Below, in pieces: positions 16,777 through 26,100 of a stretch of DNA of 64,000 nucleotides. Under the pieces are notes generated by a model. The model ran no database searches, was not told the origin of the DNA, and saw nothing but the letters and a program-made list of their open reading frames with translations. Position 1 is the first letter of the stretch. Each line of letters begins with the position of its first letter. Source of the DNA: Flavobacteriales bacterium (GTDB lineage Bacteria > Bacteroidota > Bacteroidia > Flavobacteriales_D > Crocinitomicaceae); contig CANMTO010000002.1 of assembly GCA_947500755.1 (NCBI GenBank), forward strand, positions 62,001-126,000. Direction: 5' to 3'. The position numbers and the translations under genes are program-made.

Positions 16777-17430
16777 ATGAAGACAGCCATTACATTTTCC
16801 TTGATTCTAATAAGTTGGGTATTGCTTGGGCAAACACAAAGCAGCCATAAGTTAGCCGTATTAAAATACAACGGCGGGGGAGATTATTACGCAAACCCTA
16901 CTGCCCTACCCAATCTTGTTCAATTCTGCAATCAGAACATCGGAACCCAGATCGCAAAGGAAGTCCCCTACGTGGATGTCGGCAGTAAAGATATTTTCTT
17001 ATATCCGTTTGTGCACATGACTGGACATGGAAATGTGGTCTTTTCACGCGCTGAAGTTTCTAATCTAAGAACCTATCTGCTTGGAGGCGGGTTTTTACAC
17101 ATTGACGACAATTACGGCATGGATGAATACGTTCGAACGGAAATTAAAAAGATTTTCCCTGAACATGATTTACAGGAAATACCGTCAACCCATGAAATTT
17201 TCTCTGTAAAATTCAAACTGAATGGATTACCAAAAATTCATGAACACGACGGTAAACGCCCACAAGCTTTTGGAATCTTTCATGAAGAACGTTTAGTGCT
17301 ATTGTATACGTATGAAACAGATTTGAGTGATGGTTGGGAAGATCAACGCGTCCACAACGATCCGGACGACAAACGTCAACAGGCCTTGAAGATGGGTGCG
17401 AATATTTTGTACTATGTTTACACACGTTAG
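16777..17430 (+). CDS. DUF4159 domain protein, exported
   Basis: 217 residues. The ATG at 16777 gives a signal peptide (MKTAITFSLILISWVLLGQ) directly before the domain. The body carries LKYNGGGDYYANP, YPFVHMTGHGNV, a GGGFLHIDDNYG motif and a C-terminal KMGANILYYVYTR, all hallmarks of the DUF4159 family, which has a glutamine-amidotransferase-like fold. The family often occurs near DUF58/VWA/MoxR genes in Bacteroidota, but here it stands alone, divergent from carB. Biochemical role unknown. Confidence 0.82.
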   Translation: MKTAITFSLILISWVLLGQTQSSHKLAVLKYNGGGDYYANPTALPNLVQFCNQNIGTQIAKEVPYVDVGSKDIFLYPFVHMTGHGNVVFSRAEVSNLRTYLLGGGFLHIDDNYGMDEYVRTEIKKIFPEHDLQEIPSTHEIFSVKFKLNGLPKIHEHDGKRPQAFGIFHEERLVLLYTYETDLSDGWEDQRVHNDPDDKRQQALKMGANILYYVYTR

Positions 17431-17465
17431 CACATAAATACCCGCATTTTAATAAACGCTTATCA

Positions 17466-17499
17466 ACAAAAAAAGCACCCCTCAACCGAAGGATGCTTA
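17466..17499 (-). terminator. rho-independent terminator for the PPIase-NADK operon
   Basis: On the minus strand AAGCATCC pairs with GGGGTGCTT around a loop, followed by seven T. It lies about 25 nt beyond the stop at 17525 and reads for the minus-strand operon. Confidence 0.75.
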
Positions 17500-17524
17500 T
17501 TCATTTAAACATTACTTTACTTAT

Positions 17525-18637
17525 TTAATGCTTGTGGTCGTGTCCATCATGTTCATTATGCTCTTCGATAACTGGTGTTTTTTGTGGTGCCTCTAAATTA
17601 ACCATTTCAATTTCAAAAACTAAGTCAGAGAATCCGGGCATTCTTGGATTTCCTTGAGCTCCGTATGCCAAGCGATATGGAATATATAATTTGGCTTTTC
17701 CTCCTTTACCAATGAGCTTTAACCCTTCTTCAAAGCCAGGAATCATCCGTTGAACTTGATAATTGAAATCCATTGGCACGTTACGGTCATAGGATGCATC
17801 AAATTTCTCTCCGGTAGCAAAGAACGTTCCTCTGTAATGCAAGGACATCTTCGATCCCATTTCTCCTTTGTAGGCTTCACCTGGATTTTGAATCACATAA
17901 ATTAAGCCACTGGCTGTTTGTGTTAACCCGGCGCTTTTATCTTGAGCAGAAACGCGTTTTTTGAAATCTGCGTTGTAATCTGCATCACTCATTGTCGCAA
18001 TTTTAGCAAATGCTGCTTGTTTTGCTTTTTCCGCTTCTATTAATTTCAAATATTTTCCATCGAACGCAGTTTGACCATTAAAGGCTTGTGCAGCCTTACC
18101 TACTCGAATAATTGTTACGCTGTTCATTACATCATTTTGCGCAATTGCGTTCACCACATCCTGACCTTGAACCACTTTACCGAACACGGTATGTTTTCCG
18201 TCTAACCATGGTGTCGCTTTGTGGGTGATGAAAAACTGACTTCCGTTGGTGTTTGGTCCGGAATTAGCCATGGAAAGAATTCCGGGGGTAAAATGTTTTA
18301 ATGACGTATCAATTTCATCGAAGAACTTATATCCGGGACCGCCCGATCCATTTCCTGCTGGGTCCCCTCCCTGTATCATAAAATCAGCAATCACGCGATG
18401 AAACATTAATCCATTGAAAAAAGGTTTCGTTACTTTGGTGGTATCTACACTTAACTTCCCTTCGGCTAATCCAACAAAATTCCCAACAGTCATTGGGACT
18501 TTCTGATAGTACAATTGGCAGATAATGTCGCCTTTTGATGTATTAAACTTTACATAAAGACCATCAGCCAATTTTGGAGTTTGTGCTTGAACCAAAAAGG
18601 TCAAGGCTAAAGATGCTAATAAAAATATACGCTTCAT
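17525..18637 (-). CDS. exported peptidyl-prolyl isomerase: cyclophilin-FKBP fusion with His-rich tail
   Basis: 370 residues. A signal peptide ([19 protein letters not shown]) supports the ATG at 18637 over an upstream TTG. Residues about 22-190 are a cyclophilin ([41 protein letters not shown]). A linker leads to an FKBP domain (about 240-350; [45 protein letters not shown]). The last 15 residues hold five His among Glu and Asp and could bind metal. The two isomerase folds are unrelated yet joined in one chain. It starts 1 bp after the stop of a second FKBP gene, so both probably serve envelope protein folding. Confidence 0.88.
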   Translation of the reverse strand: MKRIFLLASLALTFLVQAQTPKLADGLYVKFNTSKGDIICQLYYQKVPMTVGNFVGLAEGKLSVDTTKVTKPFFNGLMFHRVIADFMIQGGDPAGNGSGGPGYKFFDEIDTSLKHFTPGILSMANSGPNTNGSQFFITHKATPWLDGKHTVFGKVVQGQDVVNAIAQNDVMNSVTIIRVGKAAQAFNGQTAFDGKYLKLIEAEKAKQAAFAKIATMSDADYNADFKKRVSAQDKSAGLTQTASGLIYVIQNPGEAYKGEMGSKMSLHYRGTFFATGEKFDASYDRNVPMDFNYQVQRMIPGFEEGLKLIGKGGKAKLYIPYRLAYGAQGNPRMPGFSDLVFEIEMVNLEAPQKTPVIEEHNEHDGHDHKH

Positions 18638-18638
18638 A

Positions 18639-19331
18639 TTATTCAAAACTTAATAATTCAACTTCAAAAACTAAACAAGAATACGGAGCAATAACGGGTG
18701 TTGGAGAAGATGACCCGTAGGCTAGTTCTTGAGGAATGAAAAACTTATATTTCGCTCCTTTCGACATTAACTGTACACCTTCTGTCCATCCCGGAATTAC
18801 CTGATTCAAGGGAAACTCAATCGGTTCGCCTCGTTCCACCGAACTATCAAATACTATGCCTTCAATCGTAGTACCGTGATAATGCACCTTTACGGTAGAT
18901 TCCGCGGTTGGATGCACTCCATCTCCTTCTTTCATTACTTGATATTGCAAACCACTGGCGGTGGTAACTACTCCTTGTTTTTTACCATTATCTGCAAGAA
19001 ACTTATCGCCAGCCACTTTGTACACTTCGCTTTTCTTGTCTTCCTCTGCTTGTTTATTCATTGCTTTTTCTTGGAAATACATCGACAACACCATGTCGGT
19101 ACTGTCTTGGCAAACTAAGCGTCCTTTAGCCACTGCATCTCTAAATCCTTGAATAATCAATTCGAAATTCGCCTCGCTCATTTCTTTGCCTAGGCTGTTT
19201 CCGATATTAACTCCCATCAAATAGGAAACGGAATCTATTTGGTTTTTCAAAACTACTTTCTTTGCTTTCTTTTGCGCAAGGGCAGTAAACCCGAACAGGA
19301 CAGCGCCTGTTAACATGATTATTTTTTTCAT
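18639..19331 (-). CDS. exported FKBP-type peptidyl-prolyl isomerase
   Basis: 230 residues. A signal peptide ([20 protein letters not shown]) is followed by the FKBP N-terminal dimerisation-type region ([13 protein letters not shown], about 34-46). A C-terminal FKBP catalytic domain carries [32 protein letters not shown] and [10 protein letters not shown]. Mip/FkpA-like enzymes accelerate proline isomerisation in periplasmic proteins. It sits 3 bp downstream of NAD kinase and 1 bp upstream of the cyclophilin-FKBP fusion, forming one operon. Confidence 0.9.
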   Translation of the reverse strand: MKKIIMLTGAVLFGFTALAQKKAKKVVLKNQIDSVSYLMGVNIGNSLGKEMSEANFELIIQGFRDAVAKGRLVCQDSTDMVLSMYFQEKAMNKQAEEDKKSEVYKVAGDKFLADNGKKQGVVTTASGLQYQVMKEGDGVHPTAESTVKVHYHGTTIEGIVFDSSVERGEPIEFPLNQVIPGWTEGVQLMSKGAKYKFFIPQELAYGSSSPTPVIAPYSCLVFEVELLSFE

Positions 19332-19334
19332 ATG

Positions 19335-20216
19335 TTAATTTCTATTATCAACTCCCCAATACATTTTATTGCGAATGGTATCTAAGAAGTTTGTATGTTC
19401 AAATTTAATCACATTAATTAGAAACTCAGCCTTAGTTACGCGGATTTCTTCGCCTTGTTTAATATTTTTTGTGACACCATCTAAACTTACTAAGCATGTT
19501 CGGTCGCGGCTCTCTAGGATTAAATCAATCGACATATGATCTGGAACTACCACTGGGCGTACATTTAAATTATGTGCAGCGATTGGTGTAATGATGTGTA
19601 CTTGACATCCCGGTGTAATAATCGGACCTCCGCAACTTAGGTTGTACCCTGTTGATCCCGTTGGGGTGGAAACAATCAAACCATCAGCCCAATAAGAATT
19701 CAGGTATTTACCATCCAATTTTGCATGCACCGTAATCATGGAAGAAGTATCTTTTTTTGAAATCGTCAATTCATTTAAGGCGAAGTTCTCTAAGCCAAAC
19801 AACTCATCTTGGGTTCTTACCCGAATCAAGGATCTTTTCTGAAATTCATATTTCTTGTCCTCCAACAGTTGAAACGTTTCGCCAATGGCCTCTTTTGAGA
19901 TGTTTGACAAGAACCCTAACCTACCTGTATTAATCCCAAGAATCGGAACACCAGAATCGCGCACAAAACGCACCGCTCGGAGGAATGAGCCATCACCCCC
20001 AAGACAAATCATATAGTCGATGCCTTTTTTAAAATCTTGATCGTTCACATAGGTTGTGCACGGCAATGAAAAATCATATTTTGATATTAGGTGGGCGAGC
20101 ATATCCTGTTCCATGACTACGTTCCAACCACGTTTTTCACACTCAGCATGTACTTGATATACATAGTCAAGGCTTTGTCTTGTGAATTTCATCCCGTAAA
20201 TTGCTATGTGCTTCAT
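19335..20216 (-). CDS. nadK: NAD kinase
   Basis: 293 residues, the usual length. GGDGSFLRA at 73-81 is the catalytic/ATP motif, followed by GINTGRLGFL and the NE motif in NFALNELTI. A GSTGYNLSCGGPI block completes the NAD-binding site. It phosphorylates NAD to NADP in the cytoplasm. The start overlaps the stop of the CBS-domain gene by one base, and two isomerase genes follow on the same strand. Confidence 0.96.
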   Translation of the reverse strand: MKHIAIYGMKFTRQSLDYVYQVHAECEKRGWNVVMEQDMLAHLISKYDFSLPCTTYVNDQDFKKGIDYMICLGGDGSFLRAVRFVRDSGVPILGINTGRLGFLSNISKEAIGETFQLLEDKKYEFQKRSLIRVRTQDELFGLENFALNELTISKKDTSSMITVHAKLDGKYLNSYWADGLIVSTPTGSTGYNLSCGGPIITPGCQVHIITPIAAHNLNVRPVVVPDHMSIDLILESRDRTCLVSLDGVTKNIKQGEEIRVTKAEFLINVIKFEHTNFLDTIRNKMYWGVDNRN

Positions 20217-20878
20217 TAGAATTTCATAAAGTTCATAAGGGCATCGAATCGCTGACGCAAGTCCTCTTCGGCAGCTTTATCCTGGTAGGCCGCCTTCACC
20301 TGATAATCATAGCGCTCAAAGGTTCGAATGATGGACGTCAAATTTGACGTATTAATTTTTAAGGTTACTTCAGTATGGGTAGATTCTTCGTTCGAAGTAA
20401 TGTATGAACTTAGAATTTTAGCGTTATTGCTTTCCACAATTTGAGCAATTTGGGCAAGGCTGTAATCTACTTGATTCATCTCAAGCACCAAGATGCCTCC
20501 ATGCTCCTTCATGCTTCCAAAATTCGACAGAACGGACATAATTCCATAGACAGAAATACATCCAAGATACTCATCATTATCGTTCAAAACCGGAAGAACT
20601 GAAAGTTTCTCGGAAGACATTTTCAGGAGTATATCGTACACGTGTGCATTTTGATTTACAAATGGGCGCGGTAAATGGTCAAATAAATGATCCAAGTCCG
20701 ATTCCAGATTTAAGTGATCAAGAACCGCAGATTCAGATACCACGCCAACAAAATTGCCATTTTTCAATACAGGCAGGTGGCTAACCTTGAATTCATCCAT
20801 CCAAAGCATGACTTTTTCACCCGAATCTGTATGCAATAAGGGAGGAATTTCTTCAGAAAGGATTTCTAACGCGCGCAT
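20216..20878 (-). CDS. CBS-domain protein with C-terminal ACT-like region
   Basis: 220 residues. Two CBS motifs fill about residues 1-125 (VSHLPVLKNGNFVGVVSE and LSVLPVLNDNDEYLGCISV). A region near 130-200 (LVLEMNQVDYSLAQIAQIVE) resembles an ACT fold. CBS pairs commonly bind adenine nucleotides. The gene overlaps nadK by one base and is divergent from pdxJ, so a role in sensing nucleotide or cofactor level is possible but inferred. A weak box (TACCTTAG) precedes the start. Confidence 0.75.
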   Translation of the reverse strand: MRALEILSEEIPPLLHTDSGEKVMLWMDEFKVSHLPVLKNGNFVGVVSESAVLDHLNLESDLDHLFDHLPRPFVNQNAHVYDILLKMSSEKLSVLPVLNDNDEYLGCISVYGIMSVLSNFGSMKEHGGILVLEMNQVDYSLAQIAQIVESNNAKILSSYITSNEESTHTEVTLKINTSNLTSIIRTFERYDYQVKAAYQDKAAEEDLRQRFDALMNFMKF

Positions 20879-20916
20879 AACCGGGAGCTAAGGTATGGAA
20901 TTCCGTATAGAGTTTG

Positions 20917-20924
20917 TAATTTTG
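20917..20924 (+). promoter_or_regulatory. -7 box (TAATTTTG) for pdxJ
   Basis: A perfect match 12 nt before the GTG at 20937, and downstream of the alternative ATG at 20895, which therefore would not be in the transcript. Confidence 0.6.
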
Positions 20925-20936
20925 ACCAAAAATCAG

Positions 20937-21647
20937 GTGACGAAACTCAGCGTAAACATTAATAAAATTGCAACCATCCGCAATGCTCGCGGCGGTCAAA
21001 CTCCTAATGTAGTTCAATTTGCTATTGATTGTCAGACCTTTGGCGCGGATGGCATCACGGTTCACCCGCGACCAGACGAGCGTCACATCACATACAGAGA
21101 CACCTTAGAGATTTCTGAGGTCATTACCACTGAATTTAACATTGAGGGATACCCCGATGCACGATATTTCGAGATACTAAAAAAAACCAAGCCAGCACAA
21201 GCAACCCTAGTGCCTGATGGTCCGATGGTACTAACCTCTAACGCGGGATGGGATGTAAAAGCGAATGAAACGGCGCTCCTCAGATGGATCGATGAAATTA
21301 AAAGCTTGGGAATTCGATGCTCCTTATTTATGGAACCGGATCACGAGCAAATTGAGCTTGCGGCTAAACTTGGTGTGGATCGAATTGAATTCTATACGGG
21401 TCCGTATGCAGAACAATTCTCTTTAAACCCAGACTGCATAAAACCCTATGTGGATGCATGTAGGTTTGCTGTGGAATGTGGACTAGAAATCAATGCAGGC
21501 CACGATTTGAGCCTTGAGAATTTGAGGTACTTTAAGCAAAAGATGCCAAGATTAGACGAAGTTTCGATTGGACACGCGTTAATATCCGACGCGCTTTATT
21601 ACGGAATCGAAAACACCATCCACCTATATAAACGCTGTTTAGACTAA
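20937..21647 (+). CDS. pdxJ: pyridoxine 5'-phosphate synthase
   Basis: 236 residues from a GTG start. The canonical N-terminus TKLSVNINKIATIRNARGG begins directly after it, and a -7 box lies between this GTG and the upstream ATG. Diagnostic segments include GADGITVHPRPDERHI, LVPDGPMVLTSNAGWD, FMEPDHEQIELA and GLEINAGHDLSLENL. It condenses 1-deoxyxylulose 5-phosphate with 3-amino-2-oxopropyl phosphate in the DXP-dependent vitamin B6 pathway. The stop overlaps the stop of the convergent MscS gene by 4 bp. Confidence 0.95.
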   Translation: MTKLSVNINKIATIRNARGGQTPNVVQFAIDCQTFGADGITVHPRPDERHITYRDTLEISEVITTEFNIEGYPDARYFEILKKTKPAQATLVPDGPMVLTSNAGWDVKANETALLRWIDEIKSLGIRCSLFMEPDHEQIELAAKLGVDRIEFYTGPYAEQFSLNPDCIKPYVDACRFAVECGLEINAGHDLSLENLRYFKQKMPRLDEVSIGHALISDALYYGIENTIHLYKRCLD

Positions 21648-22762
21648 GCTTTATTGATTATTGTACGCGTTGGGTAGGCAAAATGCACCTTATGTTCCCT
21701 AAAAAGTCGGTCAATTTCGAAGCGGATTTCAGACTTATAATTTCCTATATCCCAGCTGTTTTCTGCCCAAAAAACGAGTTCCATTTCGATGCCATTTTCA
21801 GAAAAATTCGACATTCGAACAATCACAGGTTCTTCCCTACTTACAATCGGATGGCCAAGAGCGGCAGTTTTTAATAATTCTGTAGCTAAAACCGTATTGC
21901 TACCATATTCTACCAAGGCGTGAATAGTGAACATAGACAAAGACGAGCTATGGCTCCAATTTTCTACTTGCTGTTGTGTTAAATGTGTATTCGGAATAAT
22001 GAGTACATTTCCTTCTTTCGTTTGAATTTGGGTTGTTCTGAAGCTGATTTTAATAATACGAGCAACAAAATTATAGGCACCTTTTTGAGAATTCGCTTGA
22101 GCTTTAGCATCAATTTCCACGATATCACCCACCTTAATATTACCTTCTAAGAGTAACACGATTCCTGCAATCGTATCTTTAAAAACATCCTGCAAGCCCA
22201 AACCAATACCGACCAAAAGTCCAACAGAACCTGATAATATTAACGTAATGTTCAATCCCAGAACATTAAAAGATAGTAATACTGCAACCGTATTAATTAT
22301 ATAACGAGCAATCTGCACATAGACGTACTCTACACCCGGATCATAGGATGTTTTAAGACTATGTTTTTTACCAATGTATAATTTATAGACACTTGACGCG
22401 ATTTTAGCAGAGAAGAAAATTACTGCCACTAACAGTACATTGTAAAGTGTAATTTTCAATGAACCTATGTGGACTAAATTATAGTTAATGAACTCATCAA
22501 AGGTAATACCCCGATTGTTGAATCTAAAACTTAATACACCAAAGTATAAAGCAATTAAATACACACTTTGAGTAAATAATTTAAAATAGGTTTCTCTTCT
22601 TCCTTCAAGATGAATGTTATTACTTTTAAATTGTTTTTTGAGAAATCTTGAAAGTAGGCGACGAAGCACAAAAGCCGATAAGAATATAATGGAAAGAAAC
22701 ACTAAATTCCAAATACAAATATTGAAAGGGCCGATTTTGAATAAGGTGGTACTTAACATCAT
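21644..22762 (-). CDS. MscS-family mechanosensitive ion channel
   Basis: 372 residues. Four hydrophobic segments precede the conserved pore helix and MscS middle domain. The pore region reads SGSVGLLVGIGLGLQDVFKD with the glycine/alanine-rich packing typical of TM3, followed by IAGIVLLLEGNIKVGDIVEID. The rest is the beta domain (IIPNTHLTQQQVENWSHSS) and a C-terminal alpha/beta domain. Such channels open on membrane tension to release solutes on osmotic downshock. The start overlaps the dnaG stop (ATGA). Confidence 0.9.
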   Translation of the reverse strand: MMLSTTLFKIGPFNICIWNLVFLSIIFLSAFVLRRLLSRFLKKQFKSNNIHLEGRRETYFKLFTQSVYLIALYFGVLSFRFNNRGITFDEFINYNLVHIGSLKITLYNVLLVAVIFFSAKIASSVYKLYIGKKHSLKTSYDPGVEYVYVQIARYIINTVAVLLSFNVLGLNITLILSGSVGLLVGIGLGLQDVFKDTIAGIVLLLEGNIKVGDIVEIDAKAQANSQKGAYNFVARIIKISFRTTQIQTKEGNVLIIPNTHLTQQQVENWSHSSSLSMFTIHALVEYGSNTVLATELLKTAALGHPIVSREEPVIVRMSNFSENGIEMELVFWAENSWDIGNYKSEIRFEIDRLFREHKVHFAYPTRTIINKA

Positions 22763-24705
22763 TTAATAATAATTCTTCCTAGTTTTTCAGAAAACGTTTG
22801 CTTAATTTTTTCATAGGCCATTTGCTCTGCCAAAATTTCCATTTGCTCTTGTTGAGATAAATGATCCGCGGCTAATTGACTACGTAAATGCTCAATATGC
22901 GCTGTAATCTTTGACTGCTTGAAACTGTAAATGGCGTAAAACATGGTCCCCAACAAATCGGAATCCTCTTGTTTGGTATAAATCCGATACTCTGATGCCC
23001 ATTTTGGACTCAACTCCTCGTCAATACCAATGAGTTCAGCGGTTAAGCGTTGAACCTCGGGGTTGCTGGACTTTAAAAAATAGTTGTAGGTGTACAGAAT
23101 ACCTTCTGCTACACCATCGGTTATTTCTCCGAAAATCTCGTAGCAGGTTTTATTGGTAAAACTTAAATCATCGATCGTTAATTCTTGAATTACTAATTCA
23201 TTGACACTGACTTGGATTTTTTCACCGTTTGGATCTAAGACCACTTCTTTGTTACCGAATTTGAGCATCAACCGAATCAGCTCCTTTTCTACCATTGCAT
23301 CGTCTACCTCATACTTGACAAGCAGTGAGTTTGGCTTATTCGGTGAAGAGGTGATTACATCTTTTACCCAGGGCTCCCCCACTTCATCGGCAAATTTACC
23401 TGCACGAAGTTTCGTTATTTCCTGGGCGATCATGGTTTCGGTTAATTCGTAGGTAGCGGCTATTTTTTTGGCGTAAATCGTTCTTGTAATCGAATCGGGA
23501 ATCAAAGAGATGGAATATACGATGTCTTTAATCAACTTCGCCTTTTGTAGGGGGTCGTTTTCAGTTCCTTTAAGCAACAATCCCGCTTTGAAAGAGATAA
23601 AATCTTGTCGGTGTGATTCAAGAAACTCTGTTAATTCATCCGTTGTACTTTTTTTAGCAAAAGAATCTGGATCTTCTCCCTCGGGAAAAAGCACCACTTT
23701 AACGTTGAGCCCTTCTTCTAAAATCAAATCTATCCCCCTGAAGGATGCTTTGATCCCTGCAGCATCTCCATCATAAAGAATGGTGATGTTCTTGGTGTAA
23801 CGTGAAATAAGTCGAATTTGCTCCTTCGTGAGCGAGGTCCCAGAACTCGATACCGCATGTTGAATTCCTGCTTGATGCATGCTTATTACATCTGTATATC
23901 CTTCACATAGTAAGCATTCATCCTTTTTGATAATTTCGCCTTTCGCGAAGTACAAGCCGTATAAAATTTCGCTCTTGTTATATACGGAACTCTCTGGGGA
24001 ATTGAAGTACTTGGCAACTTTTTTATCGGAGAGCAAGGTTCTTCCACCGAATCCGAGCACACGTCCTGAAATACTGTGTATAGGAAAGATTACTCGACCT
24101 TTAAAAAAGTCAAACTTCCGGCCCTCCCGTTCTTTACTTAAACCGACGTTGTCCAAATAATCAAATTTGAATCCTTTAGCCAACGCAGCTTTGGTTAAAT
24201 CACTTCCAGTATTTTTGCAATACCCCAATTGGAATCTAGTAATGATTTCCGGAGTAAACCCACGTTCCACGAAATAAGAAAGTCCGACACTCTTGCCTTC
24301 ATCTGACTGGTGGAGGGTATCCATGAAATGATTCTTAGCAAATTCATTGATGATAAACAAGCTATCTTTTTCATTGGCGGCCGCCAGTTGTTCCGCGGAC
24401 AATTCCTCCTCCTTGGGTAATTCAATATTATATTTATCCGCCAACCATCGCAAGGCTTCAGGATAGGAAAAGTGTTCCTTCTCCATTAAAAAATTAACAA
24501 CATTACCTCCCTTACTCGTGGAGAAACACTTGAAAATCTGTTTTGCCGGAGAAACTACGAACGAAGGGGTTTTTTCGGAAGTAAAAGGACTCAATCCCTT
24601 AAGATTACTCCCTGCTCGCTTGAGTTGAACAAACTCACCAACCACCTCTTCAATTTGAGCAGTTTGTATTATTTGGTCTACAATATGCGCGGGAATTCTA
24701 CTCAT
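22759..24705 (-). CDS. dnaG: DNA primase with degenerate zinc-binding domain
   Basis: 648 residues from the ATG at 24705 (MSRIPAHIVDQIIQ); an upstream extension to 24795 would run deep into the preceding gene. The N-terminal domain aligns with the CHC2 zinc ribbon, but the ligands read S39, T42, C60 and T63 where C, H, C, C are expected, so it cannot bind zinc in the usual way. The catalytic domain is intact: FGGRTL, the TOPRIM motif CEGYTDV and ILYDGDAAG. It synthesises replication primers. It is in an operon with a MORN-like lipoprotein upstream (8 bp overlap) and MscS downstream (4 bp overlap). Confidence 0.95.
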   Translation of the reverse strand: MSRIPAHIVDQIIQTAQIEEVVGEFVQLKRAGSNLKGLSPFTSEKTPSFVVSPAKQIFKCFSTSKGGNVVNFLMEKEHFSYPEALRWLADKYNIELPKEEELSAEQLAAANEKDSLFIINEFAKNHFMDTLHQSDEGKSVGLSYFVERGFTPEIITRFQLGYCKNTGSDLTKAALAKGFKFDYLDNVGLSKEREGRKFDFFKGRVIFPIHSISGRVLGFGGRTLLSDKKVAKYFNSPESSVYNKSEILYGLYFAKGEIIKKDECLLCEGYTDVISMHQAGIQHAVSSSGTSLTKEQIRLISRYTKNITILYDGDAAGIKASFRGIDLILEEGLNVKVVLFPEGEDPDSFAKKSTTDELTEFLESHRQDFISFKAGLLLKGTENDPLQKAKLIKDIVYSISLIPDSITRTIYAKKIAATYELTETMIAQEITKLRAGKFADEVGEPWVKDVITSSPNKPNSLLVKYEVDDAMVEKELIRLMLKFGNKEVVLDPNGEKIQVSVNELVIQELTIDDLSFTNKTCYEIFGEITDGVAEGILYTYNYFLKSSNPEVQRLTAELIGIDEELSPKWASEYRIYTKQEDSDLLGTMFYAIYSFKQSKITAHIEHLRSQLAADHLSQQEQMEILAEQMAYEKIKQTFSEKLGRIIIK

Positions 24706-25099
24706 TAGGGAATCCGTAATCTTTTTCGTTGAGTACCTTGCCTTTTTTGTCGAAGGTAGTCCAAATGCCGACCATCGCATCGTTGCGATACTCACCCCGA
24801 TAATGTAATGCGCCGTTTGGATATTTCACCACACTAAATCCCTCTCGTTTTCCATGATCATACACCGAAGTAGACAACTCGTTTCCTTCCGGGGAAAAGA
24901 AAACCCATTGACCATCACGGTTTCCTTTTTTATCAATGGCCCCTTGAAATTTAAGTTGTTTTTTTCCGGGATACCATTCGGAATACACCCCGTATTTCAC
25001 TTCAATTAATTGTTCGCTTGCACTTGGCTTTTTTGGTGCTTTATCAGTGGAGCAAGCCACCAAAAAAATGCACATTAGGATTTGAAAAGAAACTCTCAT
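24698..25099 (-). CDS. lipoprotein with MORN-like (YwqK-type) repeats
   Basis: 133 residues. A signal peptide ends in the lipobox LVAC (Cys 16), so the protein should be lipidated. The mature part contains repeated G-x-W/Y-x-x-Y/F and Y-x-x-G elements (EWYPGKKQLKFQGAIDKKG, KYPNGALHYRGEYRN), like MORN-variant repeats of the YwqK family. The function is unknown; despite some database naming there is no adjacent toxin. It overlaps the polyprenyl synthase gene by 4 nt upstream and dnaG by 8 nt downstream. Confidence 0.7.
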   Translation of the reverse strand: MRVSFQILMCIFLVACSTDKAPKKPSASEQLIEVKYGVYSEWYPGKKQLKFQGAIDKKGNRDGQWVFFSPEGNELSTSVYDHGKREGFSVVKYPNGALHYRGEYRNDAMVGIWTTFDKKGKVLNEKDYGFPNE

Positions 25100-26064
25100 T
25101 TTGTACGATTCATGGTATATTCAACAAGACCTATTAAGGCAGATTTAGCTTCATTATCAGGGAATTCTGCTAACAATGATTTTGCTTCCTCCCCCAAGGC
25201 TCGCATACGTCGTTCTGTATATTCTATTCCATTATTGCGTTTTACCAGCTCAATGGCTTTGCGAATGTACGGTTCGCTATCGTTGTGATTTTTAAAAATA
25301 TTTCTTAATTCGGATGCATCTACCTTGCTCGCCTGATTTAAGGTGTAAATAATTGGCAAGGTCATTTTTTGTTCGCGAATGTCGTTTCCGGTAGGTTTAC
25401 CAATATCTGCAGCGCTACCAAAATCAAAAATATCATCCTTCAACTGAAAGGCAAGCCCCACTTTTTCCCCAAATAGCCTCATCGCATCGCGGTGATCAGT
25501 ACCTCCCGATGCCAAGTAACCCGCTTCACAGCAGGTAGCAATTAAAGAAGCTGTTTTCTTGCGTATGACTTCAAAATAAACCTCTTCCGTGATATCAAGT
25601 TTTCTGGCCTTTTCTATTTGTAACAATTCACCTTCGGACATTTCACGAACAGAACGCGCAATAATGGCGAGCAAATCGGTATTTTGTTTCTCAATGGAAA
25701 GTAATAAAATTCGCGATAACATATAATCTCCAACCAGCACAGCGATTTTGTTTTTCCAAAGGGCATTCACAGAAAAATAGCCTCTTCGTTCATTGGCATC
25801 GTCTACCACATCGTCGTGCACCAAGGTCGCGGTATGTAAGAGCTCTACTAGGGCTGCCGCATCGAATGCTTTCGCATTGGTATCACTAAACATTTTACAG
25901 GATAAAAAGACAAAAAGCGGACGAATCTGCTTTCCTTTTCGTTTGACTAAGTAATGTGTTACTTTATCCAATAATGGCACATCTGACTTCATTGTTGAAG
26001 CAAAGAATTTCTCAAATTCTGCTAGTTCCTGTTCAACCGGTGCAATTATTTCTTCAACGCGCAT
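25096..26064 (-). CDS. polyprenyl (isoprenyl) diphosphate synthase
   Basis: 322 residues. The first aspartate-rich motif is in LVHDDVVDDA and the second in FQLKDDIFDFG, with GKQIRPLF and a GDYMLS segment, matching long-chain trans-prenyltransferases of the IspA/IspB type. The short residues before the first motif suggest a long product, as used for the menaquinone side chain. That would fit the ubiE gene at 52931, but the chain length is inferred. It is the first gene of an operon with the lipoprotein, dnaG and MscS. Confidence 0.9.
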   Translation of the reverse strand: MRVEEIIAPVEQELAEFEKFFASTMKSDVPLLDKVTHYLVKRKGKQIRPLFVFLSCKMFSDTNAKAFDAAALVELLHTATLVHDDVVDDANERRGYFSVNALWKNKIAVLVGDYMLSRILLLSIEKQNTDLLAIIARSVREMSEGELLQIEKARKLDITEEVYFEVIRKKTASLIATCCEAGYLASGGTDHRDAMRLFGEKVGLAFQLKDDIFDFGSAADIGKPTGNDIREQKMTLPIIYTLNQASKVDASELRNIFKNHNDSEPYIRKAIELVKRNNGIEYTERRMRALGEEAKSLLAEFPDNEAKSALIGLVEYTMNRTK

Positions 26065-26071
26065 GATGCTA

Positions 26072-26079
26072 CAAAGGTA
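26072..26079 (-). promoter_or_regulatory. -7 box (TACCTTTG) for the polyprenyl synthase-dnaG operon
   Basis: On the minus strand a perfect match ends seven bases before the ATG at 26064. Confidence 0.6.
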
Positions 26080-26100
26080 AGAAAAGGAAATAGGTGACTG

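Noticed and set aside
24705-24795. Longer DnaG start at 24795
   Set aside because: The extra 30 residues do not match primases and would overlap the lipoprotein gene for about 100 bp; the ATG at 24705 begins the conserved sequence.
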